A stretch of DNA of 64,000 nt from Saccharum officinarum (lineage: Eukaryota; Streptophyta; Magnoliopsida; Poales; Poaceae): the NCBI GenBank assembly GCA_020631735.1, contig CM036223.1, positions 12,091,356 to 12,155,355 of the forward strand. The letters are read 5' to 3'. Position numbers and translations under genes: made by a program. The notes under the pieces were generated by a model, which did not search any database, had not been told where the DNA came from, and worked only from the letters and a program-made list of their open reading frames with translations. Below, one piece after another: positions 38,008 through 50,148 of the stretch; position 1 is the stretch's first letter; every line of letters begins with the position of its first letter.

Positions 38008-38541
38008 AAAAGAATCGTGTCCCAGATTCGTGCGAAGGACTTTTCAAGGAAGAGAAGCATGTTTTCCAATTCCAACATCTGCATTGAATCAAATGAACCT
38101 CTTGGGTAAGAACACTTTAAGATCCCAAAGTATGTCATCATTGAAAAATCATTACCAGAAAAGATGTAGTGAGCCTTAAGGACAACAAAAGTTGTAAGTG
38201 TTCACTAAACCGTAGGAGTAGTCTACCATCAAGCGGTGAGTAACATTTTCTCCGTGACTTATTTGCACTGTAAGTTGAGTTGACTTGCAGTGTAGGAACT
38301 TAGTCAGGCCAACTTTCACCTGGAGGCTTCCTCTTTAGGGTCAAATAAATAGTTCTAAGATGGGAAATCTATTGTTTGACACCTTTTCAAATTGCTTTTG
38401 ATTCACGATGGTATAAATTGATTTGCAGAAACCAAGGCTGCTCGTACATTGGGGATATGAAAAAGCAAAAGCAAATGAAAGAGTGTAAACTAGTTTCTGT
38501 GAGACCTCAAAAGGACCATCCAACAGTAGATCTCACTATTA

Positions 38542-38641
38542 NNNNNNNNNNNNNNNNNNNNNNNNNNNNNNNNNNNNNNNNNNNNNNNNNNNNNNNNNNN
38601 NNNNNNNNNNNNNNNNNNNNNNNNNNNNNNNNNNNNNNNNN
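38542..38641. other. Assembly gap (100 N)
   Basis: Exactly 100 unknown bases, the usual placeholder for a gap of unknown size. The left side is the interior of element 2 (minus) and the right side is the interior of a Copia element (plus). Neither element has its other half in the window, so substantial sequence is missing or the join is wrong. Open frames spanning the Ns are artefacts. Confidence 0.98.
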
Positions 38642-40510
38642 ACTTGAATGATGAAATGAATATACTAGCATGCATAGGAATACTTTACATGTGGTATCTA
38701 GACATGCCTTAAAGCCTTACAAGTGGTCCAAGAACTTTACATATAATGTTGATCTTACTGGGTTCTTGAGTTGTGATGAATGTCTAGTTACTTCATGATG
38801 CTAAGGATGGTGTAAAAGGCAACTCCGATTGGTATCACGCTTCAAAGGTCCATTTCTTACACCTTAGCATCATTTTGGTAGAATTACTCTCTCAACACTT
38901 CTATCAATGCATATGTGCAAAGATTTCAATCCAAACTCTATGCACATATGTAGGGAGAGCTAATGCTACCAAAACCGAGCTTGTGATAATTGTCCAAACT
39001 TTACTTATGAGCAAAATGATTGGACAAGTATGACAAGTTCAAAACTTTTATTATCAAAATCATCTTTGTGAGGGTTGTCATCAATTACCAAAAAGGGGAG
39101 ATTGAAAGTCCCTAGTTTGGTTTTGGCTAATTGATGAACCTAGGACTAACCTTTATATCTAAGTGGATGATTTAGATAAAGGTGGTCATTGAATATGAGA
39201 CATGACATTGACTCATGTGACCAAGATGATGAAGACCAAGATGATGCTTGGCTCGATGGACTGGTTGTGAAGGTGGAGGGCAAGTCGAGGCTTCGAAGCG
39301 AAGGACCATGCGATGGTGAAGCTTGAGCCAAACTTGGCGCCGACGGACCGATGCAACGGTGAAGAGCAAGTGAAGTCAAGGTCGATGGATCGAGATGGTC
39401 ATGTGATGATATGAAGTAGATCATATCTTTTGAAGAAACAAAATGGGCTCAAGGCAAAGGTATAACCATATGGCCATTTTGTTTTGCACTCAAGACACCA
39501 TAGAGGGTGTGAGTGGTTTAGGATCGATAGCCGAACTATTAAGAGGGGAAGTCTTATCGGTTATTCAACGCATGGGTGCCACTAGGTGAATTCATGAAGT
39601 GCATTGCATTTAGGCATTTTTGAGGGTTTGAAATGCCTATTTTCCACTACGCCGAAAGAGCTTCTCCTCCCACTCATCTCTCTTGCTTGAATGCAAATCA
39701 TAAGTGAGATTGAGTGATCCCAAAGTGCATTGCATAGCTTGAGGGCATCTAGTGGCACTTGTGGGTGGTTTAGCCGGTGGATTTCTTGTTACTCTTGGAG
39801 AGTACCGCTCCTAGCTGGCTTGGAGATTGTTGTAGGCGTTGGCAGGAGAAGGAGATTGTTCTTGGCCACCTCCGGTTGATTGTAAGAGGTTCTTGTGCTT
39901 TCCTCGGCGGAGCGCCAAAAGCAACTCTAGTGGATTGCGCGTGTCGTTGAGTTACCTCACTTGAGAGTGGTGTCTTTTGGTGCCTTGCGGGGCGTGCCTT
40001 GAGGGGCAAGTGACTTGAGGGTCACACCGAGGAACCATCTAAGTGTTGGTCGACACAACTGGTGACATAGCTTGTCGGTGCACAAGTGAACACCGGGTGA
40101 ACAAAAATATTGTGTCACTTATCTCCCGGTGATTGGTCTTCATATTGTGTTGTTGTCAATATTGATTGATTGTATATCATCTTGGTGATTGGCAACATCT
40201 TCACTCCACCGTCGGTATAAGATTCACAATCCTCTCTCGCGTTTACTTTACTAGTTTATCTTGTGTAGCTCTAGTAGTAGCTTTGCTAGTAGTGTTGTTA
40301 GCTTCCTCACTAGTGTAAGATTAGTGACATAGCCCTTGTGTGAACTAGAGATCATAATCTACTAGACTTGGGGATAGGAGGCTTGCATCACAACCATAGG
40401 CTAAGCAAAACTCGCTTTGCGCCATTTATTATTCTAACAAGTTTGCTTAGTGGCTTGTGTAGAATTTTTTATAGGATATTCACCCCCCTCTAGCCATCTA
40501 GGACCTTACA
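38642..40510 (+). mobile_element. 3' end of a Copia-type (SIRE/Maximus-like) retrotransposon
   Basis: The tail of an internal domain (38642-39102) is followed by a polypurine tract AAAAAGGGGAGA (39090-39101) and a 1408-bp LTR (39103-40510), TGAAAGTCCC...CCTTACA. The LTR opening TGAAAGTCCCTAGTTTGG, the closing CACCCCCCTCTAGCC and the GGGGAGATTG polypurine context are characteristic of large grass Copia elements of the SIRE/Maximus group (family knowledge). The internal tail contains a 10-bp inverted repeat CATATGTGCA/TGCACATATG (38910-38919/38941-38950). No gag-pol coding remains in view. The satellite resumes at 40511. Confidence 0.85.
39103..40510 (+). repeat. 3' LTR of the Copia element
   Basis: 1408 bp with TG...CA ends. 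A purine-rich stretch at 39200-39400 yields minus-strand open frames of no significance. The bases CTATA (40511-40515) would be the right target duplication; the left copy is not in the sequence. Confidence 0.85.
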
Positions 40511-43500
40511 CTATAGAACTATAGGCCTAACCCTAGGGAACCTAAATTGTGAAAAGTGGGTTGTTAGAGATTTTTTTCTAAAAATAACTTATCACCGGCA
40601 ACAAAGCAGTGTTTGTTTTGGTGAAATAATGCAATTCCATCAAAGATGTCTGGCTCCACCCGTGTTATGAAACGGATTGGTTGTGATAGGAATGACACAT
40701 CTCATGTTAGGGTGGAGAGGTTTGATGAAGTTATTATCAACTATGTCACACAATCATGTAGTTAATATACCATGATGGCCGCGACACTAGGACTGCCGAT
40801 GCATATGTTGTGGCAAATGTAAAACCTTGAGAACTTTGCCTTCTGGACATGGAATCAAGCTAGTTTTTTTCATGGTTGTAGAACTACAGGCCTCAGCCTA
40901 GGAAACCTAAATTGGCCAAAAGTGGATCCCTAGAGACTTTTCTAAAAATAACTTATCATAGGCAATAAAGTAGTGTTTATTTTGGTGAAATCAAGTAATT
41001 CCGTCAAAGATGTCTGGTTCACCATGTTACAAAACAAGTTGGTTGTGATAGGAATGGCACATCTCATGTTAGGGTGGAGAGCTTACATGAAGGCAGTATC
41101 AATTACGTCGTACAACCACGCCGTTAAGGTACCGTGATGGCCGTGACATCGAAAACAACCGATTTAGATGTCGTGGCAAATGTAAAACCTTGAGAAACTT
41201 GCCTTCTGGAATTGGAATCGAGCTAGTTTTTTATGGCTATAGAACTATAAACCTCATCCTAGGGAACCCGAGTTCACAAAGTGGGTCCCTAGAGACTTTT
41301 CTAAAAATTAACTTATCATAGGCAACAAAGCAGTGTTTGTTTTGGTGAAATCATGCAATTCCATCAAAGATGTCTGGCTCCACCCGTGTTATAAAATGGG
41401 TTGGATGTGATAGGAATGACACATCTCATGTTAGGGTGGAGAGCTTTGATGAAGTTATTATCAACTACGTCACACAATCACATAGTTAATATACCGTGAT
41501 GGCCGCGACACTAGGACTGCCGATGCATATGATGTGGCAAATGTAAAACCTTGAGAACTTTGCCTTCTGGACAAGGAATCAAGCTAGTTTTTTTCATGGT
41601 TGTAGAACTATAGGCCTCACCCTAGGAAACCTAAATTGGGCAAAGTGGATCCCTAGAGACTTTTCTAAAAATAACTTATCATAGGCAATAAAGCAGTGTT
41701 ACGAAATGAGTTGGTTGTGATAGGAATGGCACATCTTATGTTAGGGTGGAGAGCTTACTTGAAGGCAGTATCAATTATGTCGTACAACCACGCCGTTAAG
41801 GTACCGTGATGGCCGTGACATCGAAAACAGCCGATTCAGATGTCGTGGCAAATGTAAAACCTTGAGAAACTTGCCTTCTGGAAATGGAATCGAGCTAGTT
41901 TTTTATGGCTATAGAACTATAGGCCTCATCCTAGGGAACTTGAGTTCACAAAAGTGGGTCCCTAGAGACTTTTCTAAAATTAACTTATCATAGGCAACAA
42001 AGCAGTGTTTGTTTTGGTGAAATCATGCAATTCCGTCAAAGATGTCTGGGTCCACCCGTGTTATGAAATGAGTTGGTTGTGATAGGAATGGCACATCTCA
42101 TGTTAGGGTGGAGAGCTTAGATGAAGTCAGTATCAATTATGTCACACAACCACACTGTTAAGGTACCGTGATGGCCGCAACACCGGAAACTGCCGATTCA
42201 GATGTCATGGCAAATGTAAAACCTTAAGAAATTTGCCTTCTGGACATGGAATCAAGCTAGTTTTTTTCATGACTATAGAACTATAGGCCTCACCCTAGGG
42301 AACCTAAATTGGCAAAAGTGGGTTATTAGAGATTTTTTCTAAAAATAACTTATCATAGGCAACAAAGCAGTGTTTGTTTCGGTGAAATAATGCAATTCCA
42401 TCAAAGATGTCTGGCTCCACCCGTGTTATGAAATGGGTTGGTTGTGATAGGAATGAAACATCTCATGCTAGGGTGGAGAGCTTTGATGAAGTTATCATCA
42501 ACTAAGTCACACAATCACATAGTTAAGATACCGTGATGGCCGCGACACTAGGACTGCCGATGCATGTGTCATGGCAAATGTAAAACCTTGAGAACTCTGC
42601 CTTCTGGACAAGGAATCAAGCTAGTTTTTTTCATGGTTGTAGAACTATAGGCCTCACCCTAGGAAACCTAAATTGGGCAAAGTTGATCCCTAGAGACTTT
42701 TCTAAAAATAACTTATCATAGGCAATAAAGCAGTGTTTATTTTGGTGAAATCAAGCAATTCCGTCAAAGATGTCTGGGTTCACCCGTGTTATGAAACGAG
42801 TTGGTTGTGATAGGAATGGCACATCTCATGTTAGGGTCTAGAGCTTACAAGAAGGAAGTGTCAATTACGTCGTACAACCACGCCGTTAAGGTACCGTGAT
42901 GGCCGTGACATCGAAAACAGCCGATTCAGATGTCGTGGCAAATGTAAAACCTTGAGAAACTTGCCTTCTGGAAATGGAATCGAGCTAGTTTTTTTCTAGC
43001 TATAGAACTATAGGCCTCATCCTAGGGAACCTGAGTTCACAAAAGTGGGTCCCTAGAGAGTTTTCTAAAATTAACTTATCAAAGGCAACAAAGCAGTGTT
43101 TGTTTTGGTGAAATCATGCAATTCCGTCAAAGATGTCTGGGTCCACCCGTGTTATGAAATGAGTTGGTTGTGATAGGAATGGCACATCTCATGTTAGGGT
43201 GGAGAGCTTAGATGAAGTCAGTATCAATTATGTTGCACAACCACACCGTTAAGGTACCGTGATGGCCGCAACACCGGAAATTGCCGATTCAGATGTCATG
43301 GCAAATGTAAAACCCTAAGAAATTTGCCTTCTAGACATGGAATCAAGCTAGTTTTTTTCATTACTATAGAGCTATAGGCCTCACCCTAGGGAACCTAAAT
43401 TGGCAAAAGTGGGTTATTAGAGATTTTTTCTAAAAATAACTTATCATAGGCAACGAAGCAGTGTTTGTTTCGGTGAAATAATGCAATTCCATCAAAGATG

Positions 43501-46500
43501 TCTGGCTCCACCCGTGTTATGAAATGTGTTGGTTGTGATAGGAATGACACATCTCATGTTAGGGTGGAGAGCTTTCATGAAGTTATTATCAACTACGTCA
43601 CACAATCACGTAGTTAATATACTGTGATGGCCGCGACACTAGGACTGCTGATGCATATGTTGTGGCAAATGTAAAACCTTTTGAACTTTGCCTTCTGGAC
43701 ATGGAATCAAGCTAGTTTTTTTTCATGGTCACCGGAAACTACCGATTCAGATGTCATGCCAAATATAAAACCTTAAGAAATTTGCCTTCTGGACATGAAA
43801 TCAAGCTAGTTTTTTTCATGACTATAGAACTATAGGCCTCACCCTAGGGAACCTAAATTGGCAAAAGTGGGTTATTGGAGATTTTTTCTAAAAATAACTT
43901 ATCATAGGCAACAAAGCAGTGTTTGTTTCGGTGAAATAATGCAATTCCATCAAAGATGTCTGGCTCTACCCGTGTTATGAAATGGGTTGGTTGTGATAGG
44001 AATGACACACCTCATGTTAGGGTGGAGAGCTTTGATGAAGTTATTATCAACTACGTCACACAATCACATAGTTAATGTACCGTGATGGCCGCGACACTTG
44101 GACTGCTGATGCATATGTTGTGGCAAATGTAAAACCTTGAGAACTTTGCCTTCTGGACATGGAATCAAGCTAGTTTTTTTCATGGTTGTAGAACTACAGG
44201 CCTCACCCTAGGAAACCTAAATTGGCCAAAGTGGATCCCTGCAGACTTTTCTAAAAATAACTTATCATAGGCAATAAAGTAGTGTTTATTTTGGTGAAAT
44301 CAAGCAATTCCGTCAAAGATGTCTGGGTTCACCCGTGTTATGAAACGAGTTGGTTGTGACAGGAATGGCACATCTCATGTTAGGGTGGAGAGCTTACATG
44401 AAGGCAGTATCAATTACGTTGTACAACCACGCCGTTAAGGTACCATGATGGCTGGGACATCGAAAATAGTCGATTCCGATGTCATGGCAAATGTAAAACC
44501 TTGAGAAACTTGCCTTCTAGAAATGGAATCGAGCTAATTTTTTTCTAGCTATAGAACTATAGGCCTCATCCTAGGGAACCTGAGTTCACAAAAGTGGGTC
44601 CCTAGAGACTTTTCTAAAATTAACTTATCATAGGCAGCAAAACAGTGTTTGTTTTGGTGAAATCATGCAATTCCATCAAAGATGTCTGCGTCCACCCGTG
44701 TTATGAAATGAGTTGGTTGTGATAGGAATGGAACATCTCATGTTAGGGTGGGGAGCTTAGATGAAGTTAGTATCAATTATGTCGCACAACCACACCGTTA
44801 AGGTACCGTGATGGCCGCAACACCGGAAATTGCCGATTCAGATGTCATGGCAAATGTAAAATCTTAAGAAATTTGCCTTCTAGACATGGAATCAAGCTAG
44901 TTTTTTTCATTACTATAGAGCTATAGGCCTCACCCTAGGGAGCCTAAATTGGCAAAATTGGGTTATTAGAGATTTTTTCTAAAAATAACTTATCATAGGC
45001 AACAAAGCAGTGTTTGTTTCGGTGAAATAATGCAATTCCTTCAAAGATGTCTGGCTCCACCCATGTTATGAAATGGGTTGGTTGTGATAGGAATGACACA
45101 TCTCATGTTAGGGTGGAGAGCTTTGATGAAGTTATTATCAACTATGTCACACAATCACGTAGTTAAGATACCGTGATGGCCGCGACACTAGGACTGCCGA
45201 TGCATATGTTGTGGCAAATGTAAAACCCTGAGAACTTTGCCTTCTGGACAAGGAATCAAGCTAGTTTTTTTCATGGTTGTAGAACAATAGGCCTCACCCT
45301 AGGAAACCTAAATTGGGCAAAGTGGATCCCTGGAGACTTTTCTAAAAATAACTTATCATAGGCAATAAAGCATTGTTTATTTTGGTGAAATCAAGCAATT
45401 CCATCAAAGATGTCTGGGTTCACCCGTGTTATGAAATGAGTTGGTTGTGATAGGAATGGCACATCTCATGTTAGGGTGGAGAGCTAACTTGAAGGCAGTA
45501 TCAATTACATCGTACAACCACACCGTTAAGGTACCGTGATGGCCGTAACACCGGAAACTGCCGATTCAGATGTCATGGCAAATATAAAACCTTAAGAAAT
45601 TTGCCTTCTGGACATGGAATCAAGCTAGTTTTTTTCATGACTATAGAACTATAGGCCTCACCCTAGGAAACCTAAATTGGGCAAAGTGGATCCCTAGAGA
45701 CTTTTCTAAAAATAACTTATCATAGGCAATAAAGCATTGTTTATTTTGGTGAAATCAAGCAATTCCGTCAAAGATGTCTGGGTTCACCTGTGTTATGAAA
45801 TGAGTTGGTTGTGACAGGAATGGCACATCTCATGTTAGGGTGGAGAGCTTACTTGAAGGCAGTATCAATTACGTCGTACAACCACACCATTAAGGTACCG
45901 TGATGGCCATGACATCGAAAACAGCCGATTCAGATGTCATGGCAAATGTAAAACCTTGAGAAACTTGCCTTCTGGAAATGGAATCGAGCTAGTCTTTTAT
46001 GGCTATAGAACTATAGGCCTCATCCTAGGGAACCTGAGTTCACAAAAGTGGGTCCCTAGAGACTTTTCTAAAATTAACTTATCATAGGCAACAAAGCAGT
46101 GTTTGTTTTGGTGAAATCATGCAATTCCGTCAAAGATGGCTGGGTCCACCCGTGTTATCAAATGAGTTGGTTGTGATAGGAATGGAACATCTCATGTTAG
46201 GGTGGGGAGCTTAGATTAAGTTAGTATCAATTATGTCGCACAACCACACCGTTAATGTACCGTGATTGCCCCAACACCAGAAATTGCCGATTCAGATGTC
46301 ATGGCAAATGTAAAATCTTAAGAAATTTGCCTTCTAGACATGGAATCAAGCTAGTTTTTTTCATTACTGTAGAGCTATAGGCCTCACCCTAGGGAGCCTA
46401 AACTAGCAAAAGTGGGTCATTAGAGATTTTTTCTAAAAATAACTTATCATAGGCAACAAAGCAGTGTTTGTTTCGGTGAAATAATGCAATTCCATCAAAG

Positions 46501-49500
46501 ATGTCTGGCTCCACCCATGTTATGAAATGGGTTGGTTGTGATAGGAATGACACATCTCATGTTAGGGTGGAGAGCTTTGATGAAGTTATTATCAACTACG
46601 TCACACAATCACGTAGTTAAGATACCGTGATGGCCGCGACACTAGGATTGCCGATGCATATGTTGTGGCAAATGTAAAACCTTGAGAAACTTGTCTTCTG
46701 GAAATGGAATCGAGCTAGTTTTTTTATGCCTATAGAACTATAGGCCTCATCCTAGGGAACTTGAGTTCACAAAAGTGGGTCCCTAGAGACTGTTCTAAAA
46801 TTAACTTATCATAGGCAACAAAGCAGTGTTTGTTTTGGTGAAATCATGCAATTCCGTCAAAGATGGTTGGGTCCACCCGTGTTATAAAATGAGTTGGTTG
46901 TGATAGGAATGGCACATCTCATGTTAGGGTGGAGAGCTTAGATGAAGTTAGTATCAATTATGTCGCACAACCACACCGTTAAGGTACCGTGATGGCCGTA
47001 ACACCGGAAACTGCCGATTCAGATGTCATGGCAAATATAAAACCTTAAGAAATTTGCCTTCTGGACATGGAATCAAGCTAGTTTTTTTCATGACTATAGA
47101 ACTATAGGCCTCACCCTAGGAAACCTAAATTGGGCAAAGTGGATCCCTAGAGACTTTTCTAAAAATAACTTATCATAGGCAATAAAGCATTGTTTATTTT
47201 GGTGAAATCAAGCAATTCCGTCAAAGATGTCTGGGTTCACCTGTGTTATGAAATGAGTTGGTTGTGATAGGAATGGCACATCTCATGTTAGGGTGGAGAG
47301 CTTACTTGAAGGCAGTATCAATTACGTCGTACAACCACACCATTAAGGTACCGTGATGGCCATGACATCGAAAACAGCCGATTCAGATGTCATGGCAAAT
47401 GTAAAACCTTGAGAAACTTGCCTTCTGGAAATGGAATCGAGCTAGTCTTTTATGGCTATAGAACTATAGGCCTCATCCTAGGGAACTTGAGTTCACAAAA
47501 GTGGGTCCCTAGAGACTTTTCTAAAATTAACTTATCACAGGCAACAAAGCAGTGTTTGTTTTGGTGAAATCATGCAATTCCGTCAAAGATGTCTGGGTCC
47601 ACCCGTGTTATGAAATGAGTTGGTTGTGATAGGAATAGAACATCTCATGTTAGGGTGGAGAGCTTAGATGAAGTTAGTATCAATTATGTCGCACAAGCAC
47701 ACCATTAACGTACCGTGATGGCCGCAACACCAGAAATTGCCGATTCAGATGTCATGGCAAATGTAAAATCTTAAGAAATTTGCCTTCTAGACATGGAATC
47801 AAGCTAGTTTTTTTCATTACTATAGAGCTATAGGCCTCACCCTAGGGAGCCTAAACTGGCAAAAGTGGGTTATTAGAGATTTTTTCTAAAAATAACTTAT
47901 CATAGGCAACAAAGCAGTGTTTGTTTCGGTGAAATAATGCAATTCCATCAAAGATGTCTGGCTCCACCCATGTTATGAAATGGGTTGGTTGTGATAGGAA
48001 TGACACATCTCATGTTAGGGTGGAGAGCTTTGATGAAGTTATTATCAACTACGTCACACAATCACGTAGTTAAGATATCGTGATGGCCGCGACACTAGGA
48101 TTGTCGATGCATATGTTGTGGCAAATGTAAAACCTTGAGAAACTTGCCTTCTGGAAATGGAATCGAGCTAGTTTTTTTATGGCTATAGAACTATAGGCCT
48201 CATCCTAGGGAACTTGAGTTCACAAAAGTGGGTCCCTAGAGACTTTTCTAAAATTAACTTATCATAGGCAACAAAGCAGTGTTTGTTTTGGTGAAATCAT
48301 GCAATTCCGTCAAAGATGGCTGGGTCCACCCGTGTTATAAAATGAGTTGGTTGTGATAGGAATGACACATCTCATGTTAGGGTGGAGAGCTTAGATGAAG
48401 TTAGTATCAATTATGTCGCACAACCACACCGTTAAGGTACCGTGATGGCCGTAACACCGGAAACTGCCGATTCAGATGTCATGGCAAATATAAAACCTTA
48501 AGAAATTTGCCTTCTGGACATGGAATCAATCTAGTTTTTTTCATGACTATAGAACTATAGGCCTCAACCTAGGGAACCTAAATTGGCAAAAGTGGGTTAT
48601 TAGAGATTTTTTCTAAAAATAACTTATCATAGGCAACAAAGCAGTGTTTGTTTCAGTGAAATAATGCAATTCCATCAAAGATGTCTGGCTCCACCCATGT
48701 TATGAAATGGGTTGTTTGTGATAGGAATGACACATCTCATGTTAGGGTGGAGAGCTTTGATGAAGTTATTATCAACTACGTCACACAATCATGTAGTTAA
48801 GATACCGTGATGGCCGCGACACTAGGATTGCCGATGCATATGTTGTGGCAAATGTAAAACCTTGAGAACTTTGCCTTCTGGACAAGGAATCAAGCTAGTT
48901 TTTTTCATGGTTGTAGAACTATAGGCCTCACCCTAGGAAACCTAAATTGGGCAAAGTTGATCCCTAGAGACTTTTCTAAAAATAACTTATCATAGGCAAT
49001 AAAGCAGTGTTTATTTTGGTGAAATCAAGCAATTCCGTCAAAGATGTCTGGGTTCACCCGTGTTATGAAATGAGTTGGTTGTGATAGGAATGGCACATCT
49101 CATGTTAGCATGGAGAGCTTACTTGAAGGCAGTATCAATTACGTCGTACAGCCACGGCGTTAAGGTACCACGATGGCCGTGACATCGAAAATAGCCGATT
49201 CAGATGTCGTGGCAAATGTAAAACCTTGAGAAACTTGCCTTCTAGAAATGAAATTGAGCTAGTTTTTTTATGGCTATAGAACTATAGGCCTCATCCTAGG
49301 GAACTTGAGTTCACAAAAGTTGGTCCCTAGAGACTTTTCTAAAATTATCTTATCATAGGCAACAAAGCAGTGTTTGTTTTGGTGAAATCATGCAATTTCA
49401 TCAAAGATGTCTGGGTCCACCCGTTTTATGAAATGAGTTGGTTGTGATAGGAATGGCACATCTCATATTAGGGTGGAGAGCTTAGATGAAGTTAGTATCA

Positions 49501-50148
49501 ATTATGTCGCACAACCACACCATTAAGGTACCGTGATGGCCGTAACACCGGAAACTGCCGATTCAGATGTCATGGCAAATATAAAACCTTAAGAAATTTG
49601 CCTTCTGGACATGGAATGAAGCTAGTTTTTTTGACTATAGAACTATAGGCGTCACCCTAGGGAACCTAAATTGGGAAAAGTGGGTTATTGGAGATTTTTT
49701 CTAAAAATAACTTATCATAGGCAACAAAGCAGTGTTTGTTTCGGTGAAATAATGCAATTCCATCAAAGATGTCTGGCTCTACCCATGTTATGAAATGGGT
49801 TGGTTGTGATAGGAATGACACAACTCATGTTAGGGTGGAGGGCTTTGATGAAGTTATTATCAACTACGTCATGCAATCACATAGTTAATATACCGTGATG
49901 GCCGCGACACTAGGACTGCCGATGCATATGTTGTGGCAAATGTAAAACCTTGAGAACTTTGCCTTCTGGACAAGGAATCAAGCTAGTTTTTTTCATGGTT
50001 GTAGAACTACATGCCTCACCCTAGGAAACCTAAATTGGCCAAAGTGGATCCCTGTAGACTTTTCTAAAAATAATTATCATAGGCAATAAAGTAGTGTTTA
50101 TTTTGGTGAAATCAAGCAATTTCGTCAAAGATGTCTGGGTTCACCCGT
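40511..50148 (+). repeat. Satellite array, block 5 (ABC-type, rearranged)
   Basis: About 26 monomers of types A, B and C, mostly in ABC order but with several internal deletions and hybrid monomers. Deletions lie at 41698 (about 53 bp lost between GTGTT repeats) and at about 43730 (roughly 630 bp lost, C joined to B). A/B and C/A hybrids occur at about 45545 and 46680. A tetrameric unit of about 1,453 bp is duplicated: anchors 45833/47286, 46195/47648 and 46560/48013. Type D monomers are absent. Ends at GGTTCACCCGT where element 3 inserts. Confidence 0.93.

Larger units (their letters stand above)
32608..38541 (-). mobile_element. Giant-LTR element 2, truncated by the assembly gap
   Basis: Same family as element 1 but clearly diverged. 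The 3' LTR is 32608-37994 (5387 bp, TGTAACGG...GGGTGTTACA). It is followed by the polypurine tract (about 37996-38007) and the first ~550 bp of the internal domain. The rest, including the primer site and 5' LTR, is missing at the run of Ns. Compared with element 3 the interior lacks about 630 bp between 38075 and 38090. The left duplication would be CACCC (32603-32607); its partner is not in the sequence. No gag-pol motifs. Confidence 0.88.

Noticed and set aside
38376..38675. Open frames spanning the run of Ns
   Set aside because: The frames cross unknown bases and are artefacts of translating Ns.
39146..39424. Minus-strand frames inside the Copia LTR
   Set aside because: They arise from a purine-rich stretch of the LTR, and two frames overlap. 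No recognisable product.
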